Under the pieces are notes generated by a model, which worked only from the letters and a program-made list of their open reading frames with translations, was not told where the DNA came from and ran no database searches. This document shows, one piece after another, positions 54,443 through 63,094 of a stretch of 64,000 bases of DNA. Both the position numbers and the translations under genes were made by a program. Location: the NCBI RefSeq assembly GCF_052076145.1, contig NZ_CP197246.1, positions 5,270,001 to 5,334,000 on the forward strand. The letters run 5' to 3'. The stretch's first letter is position 1, and each line of letters begins with the position of its first letter. The stretch comes from Kitasatospora sp052076145 (GTDB lineage: Bacteria > Actinomycetota > Actinomycetes > Streptomycetales > Streptomycetaceae).

Positions 54443-55186
54443 TTACTCCCACCGGAAGAGCTTGGCAGCTGCACCACCGGCGACGAGGGCGAACACCGCG
54501 AGTGTGAGGAGATCCACTCCGTGCGGGAAGTGGCCCGTCCAGGCGTCCTGGAGCGACTGCACGGCGGCGCCGCTGGGGGTGAAGTCGCCGATCCGGCGCA
54601 GCCACTCCGGGGTGAAGTCCCGGGGGATCCAGACGCCTGCGAAGAACATCAGCGGGAAGAACAGCGTCGCACCGATCGCGTTGCCCGCCTTGCCGGAGGG
54701 GGCGAGTGCGGCGACGAGCAGGCCGAGCGCGAAGAGCCCGGCGGCGGAGAGGACGAAGGCCAGCACGAAGCCCGCCACCTGCTGCGGCAGCGACACCCCG
54801 CAGATCACCCCGACCACCATCACGAGCGCCATCGAGATCACCGCGACGACGAGGTAGAGCGGCAGCAGCGCGCCGAGCAGCATCGCCGGCCGCACCGGGC
54901 TCGCGGAGAGCCGTCGCAGCACCCCCTTCTCGCGGTAGCCGGCCAGCAGCGGCGGCAGGCCGTTCATGGCGAGCATCATCAGCGTGAAGACGGTCAGGAT
55001 CGGTGCGTAGAGATCGAGGGTGCTGAGCCCGTGCATGGCGGGCGAGGCTTTGCGCAGGGCCGGGATCGAGCCGAGGATGCCCATCAGCACGACCGGGAAG
55101 GCCAGGCCGAAGAACGCGGTGACGGGGTCGCGGAGGAAGAGCTTCGCCTCGGTGATGGCCAGGCGGCGCAGGGCAAGCGTGTTCAT
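54443..55186 (-). CDS. ABC-2 type transporter permease
   Basis: Membrane component of an ABC exporter (247 residues), six hydrophobic segments from about 24 to 240 (DPVTAFFGLAFPVVLMGILG, ILTVFTLMMLAMNGLPPLLA, LPLYLVVAVISMALVMVVGV, LLVAALAPSGKAGNAIGATL and LAVFALVAGGAAAKLF). Typical ABC-2 marker GYREKGVLRRLSASPVRP. Just downstream of its ATPase and upstream of a kinase/regulator pair, all on one strand, so this is a drug- or lipid-type exporter under its own two-component system. Substrate unknown. Confidence 0.9.
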   Translation of the reverse strand: MNTLALRRLAITEAKLFLRDPVTAFFGLAFPVVLMGILGSIPALRKASPAMHGLSTLDLYAPILTVFTLMMLAMNGLPPLLAGYREKGVLRRLSASPVRPAMLLGALLPLYLVVAVISMALVMVVGVICGVSLPQQVAGFVLAFVLSAAGLFALGLLVAALAPSGKAGNAIGATLFFPLMFFAGVWIPRDFTPEWLRRIGDFTPSGAAVQSLQDAWTGHFPHGVDLLTLAVFALVAGGAAAKLFRWE

Positions 55187-55237
55187 GGTCTCAAGTCCCT
55201 TGGGATGTCTGTCAGTTCTGGTGGGAAGTGCTGGTGG

Positions 55238-56140
55238 TCAGTGCTGGTGGCCGGTGAGCGCGACGTACGCGTCGTCCAGGCTGTGTTCCTTGATCCGCAG
55301 GCCGGTGACGACCATGCCCCGGCGGGCGAGCAGGCCGGTGACCTCGTCCGCGTACCCGCCGGTGCCCGTCACCACCACCCGGCCGTCGCGCTCCTCGACA
55401 CCCGTCACCCCGGGGAGGGCGGCCAGCTCGGCGGCGGCCAGCGGGGCGCCGGGGCGGAAGCTGAGCTCGCCGCCGACGCCGGAGCGGGCGATCAGTTCGC
55501 GCGGGGTGCCGGAGGCGATGATCCGGCCGCCGTCCAGGACGGCCGCGCGGTCGCAGAGTGCCTCGACCTCGTCCATGAAGTGCGAGACGAGCACGACCGT
55601 CACGCCGGCCTCCCGTACCTGACGCACCAGCTCCCAGGTGTCCCGGCGGCCCTGCGGGTCGAGCCCGGTGGTCAGCTCGTCCAGGAAGGCCACCTCGGGG
55701 TTGCCGATCAGCGCGAGGGCGATGAACAGCCGCTGTTGCAGCCCGCCGGAGAGCTTCCCGAACGGAGTCTGCCGGTGCTCCGTCAGCCCCCACTGCGTGA
55801 GCAACTCCCGCTGGTCGCGCGGCCGAGGGTAGAAGGAGGCGTACAGCTCCAGGGCCTCGCCGACCCGCAGGCTGTCCTGCAACCGCGCCTGCTGGAGCTG
55901 CACGCCGACCTTGGCCCGCAACTCCTTCGCGTCCCGCACCGGGTCCAGCCCGAGCACGCGAACGCTGCCGCCGTCCGCCCGGCGCAGCCCCTCGCAGCAC
56001 TCGACGGTGGTGGTCTTCCCGGCGCCGTTCGGCCCGAGGAGCCCGAAGATCTCCCCCTCCTCGACGGCGAAGGAGACTCCGTCCAGCACCTGCCGCCGCC
56101 CGTAGGCCTTGCGCAGCTCCGTCACTTCGATGACCGCCAT
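55238..56140 (-). CDS. ABC transporter ATPase (DrrA-like)
   Basis: A 300-residue ATPase with VIEVTELRKAYGRRQVLDGV at the N-terminus, Walker A GPNGAGKTTT near 40, Q-loop VGVQLQQARLQDSL, signature KLSGGLQQRLFIALAL, Walker B VAFLDELTTGLDPQGRRDTW with the catalytic Glu, and the switch His in VLVSHFMDEVEAL. The C-terminal 80 residues form a DrrA-type extension. The ATG at 56140 follows GGGAG; the ORF upstream is not needed. It pairs with the permease 51 bases downstream. Confidence 0.93.
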   Translation of the reverse strand: MAVIEVTELRKAYGRRQVLDGVSFAVEEGEIFGLLGPNGAGKTTTVECCEGLRRADGGSVRVLGLDPVRDAKELRAKVGVQLQQARLQDSLRVGEALELYASFYPRPRDQRELLTQWGLTEHRQTPFGKLSGGLQQRLFIALALIGNPEVAFLDELTTGLDPQGRRDTWELVRQVREAGVTVVLVSHFMDEVEALCDRAAVLDGGRIIASGTPRELIARSGVGGELSFRPGAPLAAAELAALPGVTGVEERDGRVVVTGTGGYADEVTGLLARRGMVVTGLRIKEHSLDDAYVALTGHQH

Positions 56141-56383
56141 GGTGTCCCGCTCCCCGTCCGACCCGTCCCTGCTGACAAGGACAAGCCTGTCTTTTCGAGG
56201 GGCCGCCGCGGATCGACCAGTGGGCTGCATCCGGTGGCGGCTGCGGTGGAGGGGTGGTCAACCGATCGGTTGATGGGAGGAGCGGCCCGAAGTGTGCTTC
56301 AGGGCCCCCGACCGTTGCGCCGATGGCCTCGTCGGCGCCCCGTTCGGGTGAACCTCGGCATGTCGGTGCTGGGTCCTACGGCT

Positions 56384-56420
56384 GCGGGCCCTACCGTTGT
56401 GCCTGGTAGGGCCCGCTTTT
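56384..56420. terminator. intrinsic terminator with T-run
   Basis: 12-bp perfect stem (56384-56395 with 56405-56416), nine-base loop, and TTTT at 56417-56420 read on the plus strand. The adjoining tRNA is on the minus strand and would meet the same stem, without T-run in that direction. Ends the minus-strand tRNA or plus-strand stray transcripts. Confidence 0.6.
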
Positions 56421-56454
56421 CGTGCTTTGGATCTTCACCGATCTTCGCGAGAGG

Positions 56455-56531
<77 letters not shown>

Positions 56532-56774
56532 GGTTCGCCGCGCAGCGCGGCTTTGACGCCGATGCAGCAGCAGACGGCCCCTCAGGGCCGTCCTCGGCAG
56601 CATAGCCGGTCGATCAGTCATGGTGCTCGCCAGGGGCGCATCCGGGGGTGGAGGCTCCGTCCGGCGTGTCGATGTGCGGCTGCCTGCTTCGGCGGGTGAG
56701 GCTGGGCGGAGGCGGGTGCTGCGGCAGGCGGATGCTGCGGACGGCGGGTGCTCCGGAGCGAGGGCGGTGGGCGG

Positions 56775-57638
56775 ATGGTGGTCCGGGTGTGGGCGAGGGC
56801 TGCGGCGGCCGGGGCGCTGACGCTCGCGGTGGCGGGCTGCGGCTCCGGTTCGGGTACTCCGGGGGCCCCGAGCGCCGGCAGCTCAGCCGCCGGCGCGTCG
56901 GTGAAGGCAAGCGGTACGGCTGCCGCGCACGGCTGGTCGAAGGACCGCATCCTCGGTGCGATCGCCAAGCACGCGGGCACCACGCGCACCGCCAAGGCGA
57001 CGCCGCTGAACGGCCTGGTCGGCGCCGTCTTCACGCACAACGCCGACGGCGACCACTTCTGCACCGCCAGCGTCGTGGACAGCGCCGGACAGAACCTGAT
57101 CATCACGGCCGCACACTGCGTCTACGACGCCCTCGCGGGCCAGCGCAGCGATCTCGTCTTCATCCCCGGTTACCGCAACGGCGAGACGCCGAACGGGGTG
57201 TGGCCGCTGGTCTCGATCACCGTCGACCAGAGCTGGACCGACGACGGCAACCCGGACATGGACGTCGCCTTCGCGATCGTCCAGCCGCAGAACGGCCAAC
57301 AGCTGCAGCAGGTGCTCGGCGCCAACACCCTGGGCATCAACAAGGGTTACCAACTCCCCGTCCGGGTCACCGGCTACCCGAGCAGTGGCGACGTGCCGAT
57401 CACCTGCTCCAACACCACCACCGAGCAGAGCTCCACCCAGCTGCGCATCGACTGCCCCGACTACACCGGCGGCACCAGCGGCAGCCCCTGGATCACCGAC
57501 CTCGACCCGAAGACCCGCACCGGCACGGTCGTCGGCGTGATCGGCGGCTACCAGGAGGGCGGGGACAGCCCGGACACCTCGTACAGCAGCTACTTCGGCG
57601 ACCAGGTGCAGGCCCTCTACGACCGGGCCACCGGCTGA
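56775..57638 (+). CDS. trypsin-like serine protease lipoprotein 1
   Basis: Exported S1-type protease (287 residues). Signal peptide with lipobox VAGC (residues 18-21), low-complexity Ser/Ala/Gly linker, catalytic domain from about 70. Catalytic triad: His in IITAAHCVYD, Asp in NPDMDVAFAIV, Ser in GGTSGSPWITD. V8/glutamyl-endopeptidase-like layout (conserved GYPSSGDVPITCS and GTSGSPW). Its closest relative in the window is the next gene; they share order, lipobox and motifs. ATG at 56775. Confidence 0.9.
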   Translation: MVVRVWARAAAAGALTLAVAGCGSGSGTPGAPSAGSSAAGASVKASGTAAAHGWSKDRILGAIAKHAGTTRTAKATPLNGLVGAVFTHNADGDHFCTASVVDSAGQNLIITAAHCVYDALAGQRSDLVFIPGYRNGETPNGVWPLVSITVDQSWTDDGNPDMDVAFAIVQPQNGQQLQQVLGANTLGINKGYQLPVRVTGYPSSGDVPITCSNTTTEQSSTQLRIDCPDYTGGTSGSPWITDLDPKTRTGTVVGVIGGYQEGGDSPDTSYSSYFGDQVQALYDRATG

Positions 57639-57750
57639 CCCCCAGGGCCGGGGGAGGGCAGCCGGGGAGCTGGCGCGGGAGGGCGCTCGGCTGATAGATC
57701 TTGCCTCCGGACGTGCCGTGCGTCGGCGCAGCTGGAGAAGAGGGACCTGG

Positions 57751-58521
57751 ATGGCACGCGTACGGCCCTTCGGACGGCCCGTCGGACGCTCCGCCGCGCT
57801 CGTGGCCGCTGTCGCCGCCCTGCTGCTCTCCGTCGCCGGCTGCGGCTCCGGTGGTGAGCCCGGCCCGGGGGGCACGCCCTCGTCCCGCCCGGCCGACGGG
57901 GGTGGCACCGGTGACCGGATCGGCGCGCTCTTCGTCGGCGGCCTGGACGGCGCCCGGGGCTGCACCGCGAGCGTGGTCGACAGCCCGCACCACAACCTGC
58001 TGGTCACCGCCGCGCACTGCGTCTACACCGCCACCAACGGCCGTCTGGACAATCTGGTCTTCGCGCCGGGCTTCCGCAACGGTAGTTCCCCGTACGGGAG
58101 TTGGAAGGTCGTGGATACCTTCGTCGACCCGCACTGGACGGCAGACGAGGACCCGGAGTACGACGTAGCCTTCCTCACCGTCGACGCCTTGGGCGGGCGG
58201 CAGATCCAGGACGTGCTCGGTGCCAACCGCCTCGCCACGGATCTGGGTTTCGGTGTGCGGGTCTCCGTCACCGGCTACCCGAACTCGAGCGAGATCCCGA
58301 TCACCTGCTCCGTGCGGACCCTCAGGCAGACGGACACCCAGGAGCGCTTCGACTGCTACGGCTACACCGACGGCACCAGCGGCAGCCCCTGGTTGACCAG
58401 GTCGGGCCAGGTGATCGGCGTGATCGGCGGCTACCAGCAGGGCGGGGCAACCGACCAGACCTCGTACAGCATCACCTTCGACAAGCGTGTCAGCGAGCTC
58501 TACCGGCAGGCCACGGCCTGA
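57751..58521 (+). CDS. trypsin-like serine protease lipoprotein 2
   Basis: Second member of a tandem pair (256 residues). Signal peptide ends LSVAGC, short Gly/Pro-rich linker, then catalytic domain. His in LVTAAHCVYT, Asp in DPEYDVAFLTV, Ser in GTSGSPWLT. The domain aligns with the preceding protease over its whole length (TAAHCVY, SGSPW, GVIGGYQ), so the pair came from a gene duplication. ATG at 57751 after a GA-rich ribosome site; a GTG at 57718 would add 11 residues. A hairpin terminator follows. Confidence 0.9.
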   Translation: MARVRPFGRPVGRSAALVAAVAALLLSVAGCGSGGEPGPGGTPSSRPADGGGTGDRIGALFVGGLDGARGCTASVVDSPHHNLLVTAAHCVYTATNGRLDNLVFAPGFRNGSSPYGSWKVVDTFVDPHWTADEDPEYDVAFLTVDALGGRQIQDVLGANRLATDLGFGVRVSVTGYPNSSEIPITCSVRTLRQTDTQERFDCYGYTDGTSGSPWLTRSGQVIGVIGGYQQGGATDQTSYSITFDKRVSELYRQATA

Positions 58522-58569
58522 GGGCCTGCGGTGGGTGGGCCCGCAGTGGGATGCAGGCTCGGGAAACAC

Positions 58570-58598
58570 GAAGGCCCTCCGGTGACCGGAGGGCCTTC
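58570..58598. terminator. terminator after protease 2 and tRNA-Asn genes
   Basis: 13-bp perfect stem (58570-58582 with 58586-58598) with a 3-base loop, 49 bases after the protease 2 stop and 34 bases before the convergent tRNA-Asn gene, so it may serve both. Confidence 0.75.
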
Positions 58599-58631
58599 GC
58601 TCTGCGCAACTCACCTCAACTACCGGTGAAG

Positions 58632-58704
58632 CTCCCGCAATTGGACTCGAACCAATAACCTGCCGATTAACAGTCGGCTGCTCTGCCAATTGAGCTATGC
58701 GGGA
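58632..58704 (-). tRNA. tRNA-Asn(GUU), copy 1
   Basis: 73-nt cloverleaf on the minus strand: acceptor TCCCGCA with TGCGGGA, discriminator G, no encoded CCA. The anticodon loop holds CTGTTAA with anticodon GTT. T-arm GGTTCGAGTCC. Identical to the second copy 44 bases upstream. Confidence 0.95.
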
Positions 58705-58748
58705 TGGTGCTGGTGCAGTGCCGGAAGGCTTGTTGAGGGCCTTCTGCG

Positions 58749-58821
58749 CTCCCGCAATTGGACTCGAACCAATAACCTGCCGATTAACAGTCGGCTGCTC
58801 TGCCAATTGAGCTATGCGGGA
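58749..58821 (-). tRNA. tRNA-Asn(GUU), copy 2
   Basis: Sequence identical to copy 1 over 73 nt. First transcribed of the tandem pair. The 44-base spacer has a small hairpin (GAAGGC/GCCTTC). CCA is not encoded, so both need 3' trimming and CCA addition. Confidence 0.95.
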
Positions 58822-59124
58822 ATGAGCTTCTGCTGTGGGGAGCCGGTCTGCCCGGCCCTTCGGCGCTCGCTGCGGGACATACATTAGCGCACTCAGGGGG
58901 GTGGTCCGCCAATCGCTTTCCCCGGGGGCGATCGGGGGCGGCCGGAGGTGCTCGGCGCGCGACCCGCTCGGCGCGCCCGCCGCGCGTCCGTACGCCCTGG
59001 CGGGGATGCTGGGGGCACGGCGGGGACGAGATGGCCCGGACCCGCCACCGGGCCGGCGGTTCACCGCGGGGCCGGACGGGTAGGGCAACGCGGCAGGGTC
59101 CGCAAGGAAGGGTGGAAGCCGAGC
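58822..59124. other. intergenic region between tRNA-Asn pair and YtxH-like gene
   Basis: 303 bases. The left part should hold the minus-strand tRNA promoter; TAATGT (58886-58881) is a possible -10 box, with TTGGCG (58912-58907) 20 bases upstream, a longer spacing than usual. The rest is GC-rich without a gene. Confidence 0.35.
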
Positions 59125-59418
59125 ATGTGGAAGCTGACGTTGGTCGCCGGAGTCGGGATCGGGTACGTGCTGGGCGCCCGCGCCGGGCGGCAGCGGTACG
59201 AGCAGATCTCCAAGACGGCCCGCCAGATCGCTCAGAACCCCCGCGTCCAGGACGCGGCCGGCAAGGCCCGCCACCAGGCCGGTGCGGTGGCCGGGAAGGC
59301 GGCGGGCGCCGTAGCTGACAAGGTCGGGGACCGGCTGCCGAACGCGGTGACCGACCGGGTCGCCCTCTTCAACCGCCAGCACTCCGAGGACGACAGCTGG
59401 GGCACCGTCAGGCACTGA
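59125..59418 (+). CDS. YtxH-like small membrane-anchored protein
   Basis: A 97-residue protein. Its short N-terminal hydrophobic stretch (LTLVAGVGIGYVLGARAG) carries the G-x-G-Y-V-L-G-A-R-A-G-R-x-R-Y pattern common in streptomycete YtxH-like proteins. A helical amphipathic part follows (RQIAQNPRVQDAAGKAR, GKAAGAVADKVGD) with a polar tail. ATG at 59125 after a GGAAG-containing stretch. Function is not known; related proteins appear in stress-associated genes. Confidence 0.75.
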   Translation: MWKLTLVAGVGIGYVLGARAGRQRYEQISKTARQIAQNPRVQDAAGKARHQAGAVAGKAAGAVADKVGDRLPNAVTDRVALFNRQHSEDDSWGTVRH

Positions 59419-59566
59419 CGGGCACCGGCCGCCCGAGGGCGGCACGGAGGGGCACCCCGCGTCGAAGGGGTGCCCCTCGGTGCGGTTCCCGCGCTCCCGG
59501 ACGGGAGTGGCCGCCGGGCTCGGCCAGTTGCGTGAAGTTCACCGCCGGCTGAGGCATGATCTCGGC

Positions 59567-61000
59567 ATGGCCATCGTCGCGGGCATCGACAGCTCGACCA
59601 CTCGCACCAGGATCGTCGCGTGCGACGCCGACACCGGCGCCGTCCTGCGGGACGGCCGCGCACCGCACCCCGTGCAGGAAAACCCTGAAGCACGGGCCAC
59701 CGAGACCGATCCGCAGAACTGGCTGCACTCGCTCGGGGAGGCGGCCACCGGCGGCCTGCTGGAGAGCGTCCGGGCGATCGGAGTGTCGGCGCAGCAGCAC
59801 GGCCTGATCGGCCTCGACGCGGGCGGTGTCCTCGTCCGCCCCGCACTGCTCTGGAACGACCCCCGCTCGGCCGGCGCCGCCGCCGCCCTGATCGACGCCC
59901 TCGGGGGCATCGAACCGTGGGTCCGGGCGATCGGCTCGGCCCCCGCCCCGACCTACACCGTCGCCAAGCTGCGTTGGCTCGCCGAACACGAGCCCACCTC
60001 GGCCAAGCGCATCGCCGAGGTGCTGCTGCCGCACGACTGGCTGGTCTGGCAGCTGCTCGGCCACCCCAAGCGCCGCACCACCGACCGTGGGGACGCCTCC
60101 GGCACCGGCTACTGGTCTCCGGTCACCGGCGAGTACCGGCAGGACCTCGTCGAGCTCGCCCTCGGCCACCAGCTGCGCCTGCCGGACGTGCTCGCCCCCG
60201 CCGAACCCGCCGGACACACCCCCGAGGGCCTGCTGATCTCCGCCGGGACGGGCGACAACATGGCCGCCGCGCTCGGCCTCGGCCTGAGCCCCGGCGACGC
60301 CGTCGTCTCGCTCGGCGGCAACGGCACCATCTTCGCCGTCCACGACCAGCCCGTGATCGATCTCACCGGCGCCGTCTCCTCCTTCGCCGACGCCACCGGC
60401 CACCACCTGCCGATGGTCGGCACGCTGAACGCCGCGCAGGTGCTCCGATCGATGGCCGGGGTGCTCGGCTGCGACCTCGCCGGGCTGAGCGACCTCGCCC
60501 AGCAGTCCACCCCCGGCTCGTACGGGCTGGTGCTGCTCCCGTACCTGGACGGCGAGCGGACGCCCAAACTCCCCAGCGCGGCAGGCTCGCTGTCCGGGCT
60601 GCGGGCCGAGTCGATGGCGCCGCAGCACCTCGCGCGGGCGGCCGTCGAGGGCATGCTCTGCAACGTCGCGGAGGCCCTGGACGTGCTGCGCGCCCAGGGC
60701 GTCACGCTGCGCCGGGTCTTCCTGCTCGGCGCGGTCGGGCGGCTGCCCGCCGTCCGGGAGATCGCGCCGCTGCTCTTCGGCCTCCCCGTGGTGATACCGC
60801 CCGCCGGTGACTACGCGGCGATCGGCGCGGCGCGGCAGGCCGCCTGGGCGCTCGCGGGCACCGCCGAGCCGCCGCGGTGGGAGCTGCCGGAGGCCGTCAC
60901 CGTCGCACCGGACCAGTACCACGACCCGGCCGTCGGCAACGCGGTACGGCAGCAGTACGCGACCCTCCGGGCCCAGACCTACCCCGAGACGGCCGGCTAG
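59567..61000 (+). CDS. FGGY carbohydrate kinase (xylulokinase-like)
   Basis: ATP-dependent sugar kinase (477 residues) of the FGGY family, closest in layout to xylulokinase. N-terminal ATP phosphate loop AGIDSSTTRTRIVACDADTG, sugar-binding AIGVSAQQHGL and LWNDPRS, TDRGDASGTGYW, then ISAGTGDNMAAALGLG and LGGNGTIF in the C-terminal half, with LLGAVGRLPAVREI and PAGDYAAIGAARQAAW at the end. The ATG at 59567 fits the family start. Only the kinase is here, no isomerase or transporter, so the sugar is not fixed. It ends convergent with the deacetylase at 61027. Confidence 0.9.
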   Translation: MAIVAGIDSSTTRTRIVACDADTGAVLRDGRAPHPVQENPEARATETDPQNWLHSLGEAATGGLLESVRAIGVSAQQHGLIGLDAGGVLVRPALLWNDPRSAGAAAALIDALGGIEPWVRAIGSAPAPTYTVAKLRWLAEHEPTSAKRIAEVLLPHDWLVWQLLGHPKRRTTDRGDASGTGYWSPVTGEYRQDLVELALGHQLRLPDVLAPAEPAGHTPEGLLISAGTGDNMAAALGLGLSPGDAVVSLGGNGTIFAVHDQPVIDLTGAVSSFADATGHHLPMVGTLNAAQVLRSMAGVLGCDLAGLSDLAQQSTPGSYGLVLLPYLDGERTPKLPSAAGSLSGLRAESMAPQHLARAAVEGMLCNVAEALDVLRAQGVTLRRVFLLGAVGRLPAVREIAPLLFGLPVVIPPAGDYAAIGAARQAAWALAGTAEPPRWELPEAVTVAPDQYHDPAVGNAVRQQYATLRAQTYPETAG

Positions 61001-61026
61001 GCCGGCGCCTGGACTGTTCCGGGGGG

Positions 61027-61746
61027 TCAGCGGCGCAGGCCGTGCTCCCGGAGGGGGCCGACGGCAAGGCCCTGCTCCGCGCAGCGGTCCAGCAGGCGCG
61101 GGAGCGCGCCCAGGGCGCTGCGCCAGGCACCGGGGGCGGAGGTGCAGTCGGAGTCGTGCAGGAGCACCGTGCCACCGGCGAGCGGGGCCCGGGTGAGGGT
61201 CTGCAGGACGGAGTCCGGGGTGGCCTTCGCCGTCCAGTCCTGGCCCCAATGGGTCCAGAGCACCGGCGTCAGCCCCTGCTGCCGGGCGGCGGCCAGCGCG
61301 GAGAGGCTGAGCACCCCGTACGGAGGGCGGTACCAGCGCGGCTGCTGGCCGGTCAGGTCGGTGATCAGATCGCAGGCGCGCGCCACGTCGTCCATCGTGG
61401 CCCGGGGCGAGCGGATCAGCATCGGGCGGTGCCGCAGGCCGTGGACGGCCACCTCGTGCCCGGCGTCGACCAGTTCGCGGCCGAGCCCGGGAGCGCGCAG
61501 CAGCATCCGGCCGAGCAGGAAGAACGTCGCCCGGACACCGACCCGGTCCAGCTCCTTCAGGAAGAGCGGGGTCGAGCGCGGATCCGGCCCGTCGTCGAAG
61601 GTGAGCGCGACGTGGCCGGGGTGCCCCTCGCCGCTGAGACCCGGCGCCAGGTACGGGCGCAGCGGGCCGAGCGAGGTCAGCGCGGGCAGGCTGTGCGCCA
61701 CGGCGAGGCCCCCGGCGGCGAGGGCGAGGGTACGGGGCCTGATCAC
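61027..61746 (-). CDS. polysaccharide deacetylase (CE4)
   Basis: A 239-residue membrane-anchored CE4 deacetylase (N-terminal hydrophobic segment LALAAGGLAVAHSLPALTSL in residues 7-26). Motif 1 VALTFDDGPDPRST, motif 2 HEVAVHGLRHRP (HxxxH), motif 3 RWYRPPYGVLS, motif 4 WTHWGQDW, motif 5 GTVLLHDSDC. Its ATG overlaps the stop of the upstream glycosyltransferase gene by four bases (ATGA), so the two are coupled and may act on the same envelope glycan or glycolipid. Confidence 0.93.
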   Translation of the reverse strand: MIRPRTLALAAGGLAVAHSLPALTSLGPLRPYLAPGLSGEGHPGHVALTFDDGPDPRSTPLFLKELDRVGVRATFFLLGRMLLRAPGLGRELVDAGHEVAVHGLRHRPMLIRSPRATMDDVARACDLITDLTGQQPRWYRPPYGVLSLSALAAARQQGLTPVLWTHWGQDWTAKATPDSVLQTLTRAPLAGGTVLLHDSDCTSAPGAWRSALGALPRLLDRCAEQGLAVGPLREHGLRR

Positions 61747-62876
61747 GCGGCCTCCTCAAGGGTGTGACTGATCTGTACGTGGGACGGCGTGGCGGGCCCG
61801 GCCAGTTCCGCGACGACGCGGTCGGCGGGGGTGACGGGCGCCCAGGGGCTCACCGGGTGCGGCCGAGGGGCGAGGGCGGTGCGCAGGGCCGGGGCGAGGG
61901 CGGCGCGGTCGCGGATCCAGACGGCCAGCCCGGCCTCGTCGAGCGAGGCGGCGTTGGTCACACCGTGGCCGGGCAGGCAGCGGTAGCTGACCACCGGGAC
62001 GTCACCGGCGATCGCCTCCAGCGAGGTCAGGCCGCCGGCGTTCTGCACGACCACGTCGGCGGTGCGCAGCAGTGCGGGCATGTCGTCCACCCAGCCGAGC
62101 GGGACGCCGACCGCGGAGTTCAGCAGTCGGGCGCGAAGCGCCGAGTTGTGCCCGCAGACCGTCACCGGGACGGCGAGGCCGGAGGCGGCGATCTCGCGCG
62201 CGGTCTGCTCGACCTCGCCGACGCCCCAGGAGCCCGCCACCACCAGGGCGAGCGGCCGGTCGGTGGGCAGGCCGAAGCGGACGCGCTCCTCGCGGCGCTC
62301 GGCCGCCGAGCGGGCCGGGCGGAAGGCCGGGCCGACCAGCGGGCCGCAGACCCGGACGGCGTCGGCGCCGTGCCGGGTGGCCTGCGCGGCCGCGACGGGG
62401 TGCAGGGCCAGGTGCAGGTCGATGCCGTCGGCTATCCAGAGCGGGTGCACGGACATGTCGGTGAGGAAGGTCATCGTCGGCACGTCGAGGCCGCTGTCCC
62501 GGCTGCGCAGGCGGCCGATCGCCTGGCTGGCGAGCGGGTAGGTGGAGACCACCGCCGCCGTGTCCGGGCCGATCACCGCGCGGGTGCGGCGGGCTGCCGC
62601 GTACCCCATGATCCGGCCGACCAGGGCGCCGAGCGAACGGTGCCGCTCCAGGGTGCGGAGCAGGCCGCCCCAGGCCCAGGGGGCGACGCGCAGCTCGAAG
62701 GCGTAACTGCCGCGCAGCAGGCGGCCGATGCCGGGCGGCAGCAGGTCGAGGAAGTCATGGCGGTCGACGCCGTAACCCAACTCTTCCAGGCGGCGCGCGA
62801 GTTCACGGGCGGCACCATCGTGTCCGGCCCCAACACTGGCCGACACCAGGGTTATCCGCGTCCGTCGTGATGGCAT
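61743..62876 (-). CDS. glycosyltransferase of the MGDG synthase/GT28 type
   Basis: Membrane-associated glycosyltransferase (377 residues) of the family that includes MGDG synthase and MurG. N-terminal acceptor part ITLVSASVGAGHDGAARELA with GAGH motif, VIGPDTAAVVSTYPLASQA, and the C-terminal donor part LALVVAGSWGVGEVEQTARE and the sugar-nucleotide motif DVVVQNAGGLTSLEAIAGDV, PVVSYRCLPGHGVTNAASLD. AAGGAG lies five bases before the ATG. First gene of a two-gene unit with a deacetylase; together they look like envelope glycolipid synthesis. Donor and acceptor unknown. Confidence 0.9.
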   Translation of the reverse strand: MPSRRTRITLVSASVGAGHDGAARELARRLEELGYGVDRHDFLDLLPPGIGRLLRGSYAFELRVAPWAWGGLLRTLERHRSLGALVGRIMGYAAARRTRAVIGPDTAAVVSTYPLASQAIGRLRSRDSGLDVPTMTFLTDMSVHPLWIADGIDLHLALHPVAAAQATRHGADAVRVCGPLVGPAFRPARSAAERREERVRFGLPTDRPLALVVAGSWGVGEVEQTAREIAASGLAVPVTVCGHNSALRARLLNSAVGVPLGWVDDMPALLRTADVVVQNAGGLTSLEAIAGDVPVVSYRCLPGHGVTNAASLDEAGLAVWIRDRAALAPALRTALAPRPHPVSPWAPVTPADRVVAELAGPATPSHVQISHTLEEAA

Positions 62877-63046
62877 CAGGCTCCTTCTCGGGCTTCAGCT
62901 ACGGCGGAACGGATTACGGCCACGAACTAGCTCGGCCCCCGGACGCCGAGGTCGGTGATGTGGCGAACGGCCCGCCGGACAGCGGTAGTTCGCGTTGTTT
63001 GGCAGATGATAATAGGGAACTTCGGCGCAGGGCAGGGCAAATGGAG

Positions 63047-63081
63047 CGGGTCGGCCCCGAGATCCCTTCGGGGCCGACCCG
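63047..63081. terminator. terminator of the His/Gly-rich protein gene
   Basis: 14-bp perfect stem (63047-63060 with 63068-63081) with a seven-base loop, 14 bases downstream of the minus-strand stop at 63095. Confidence 0.75.
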
Positions 63082-63094
63082 GTACAGGGTGCGC

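Noticed and set aside
62877..63046. Promoter for the glycosyltransferase unit (TATTAT near 63009)
   Set aside because: A -10-like box exists but no -35 element at 16-19 bases, so I did not list it.
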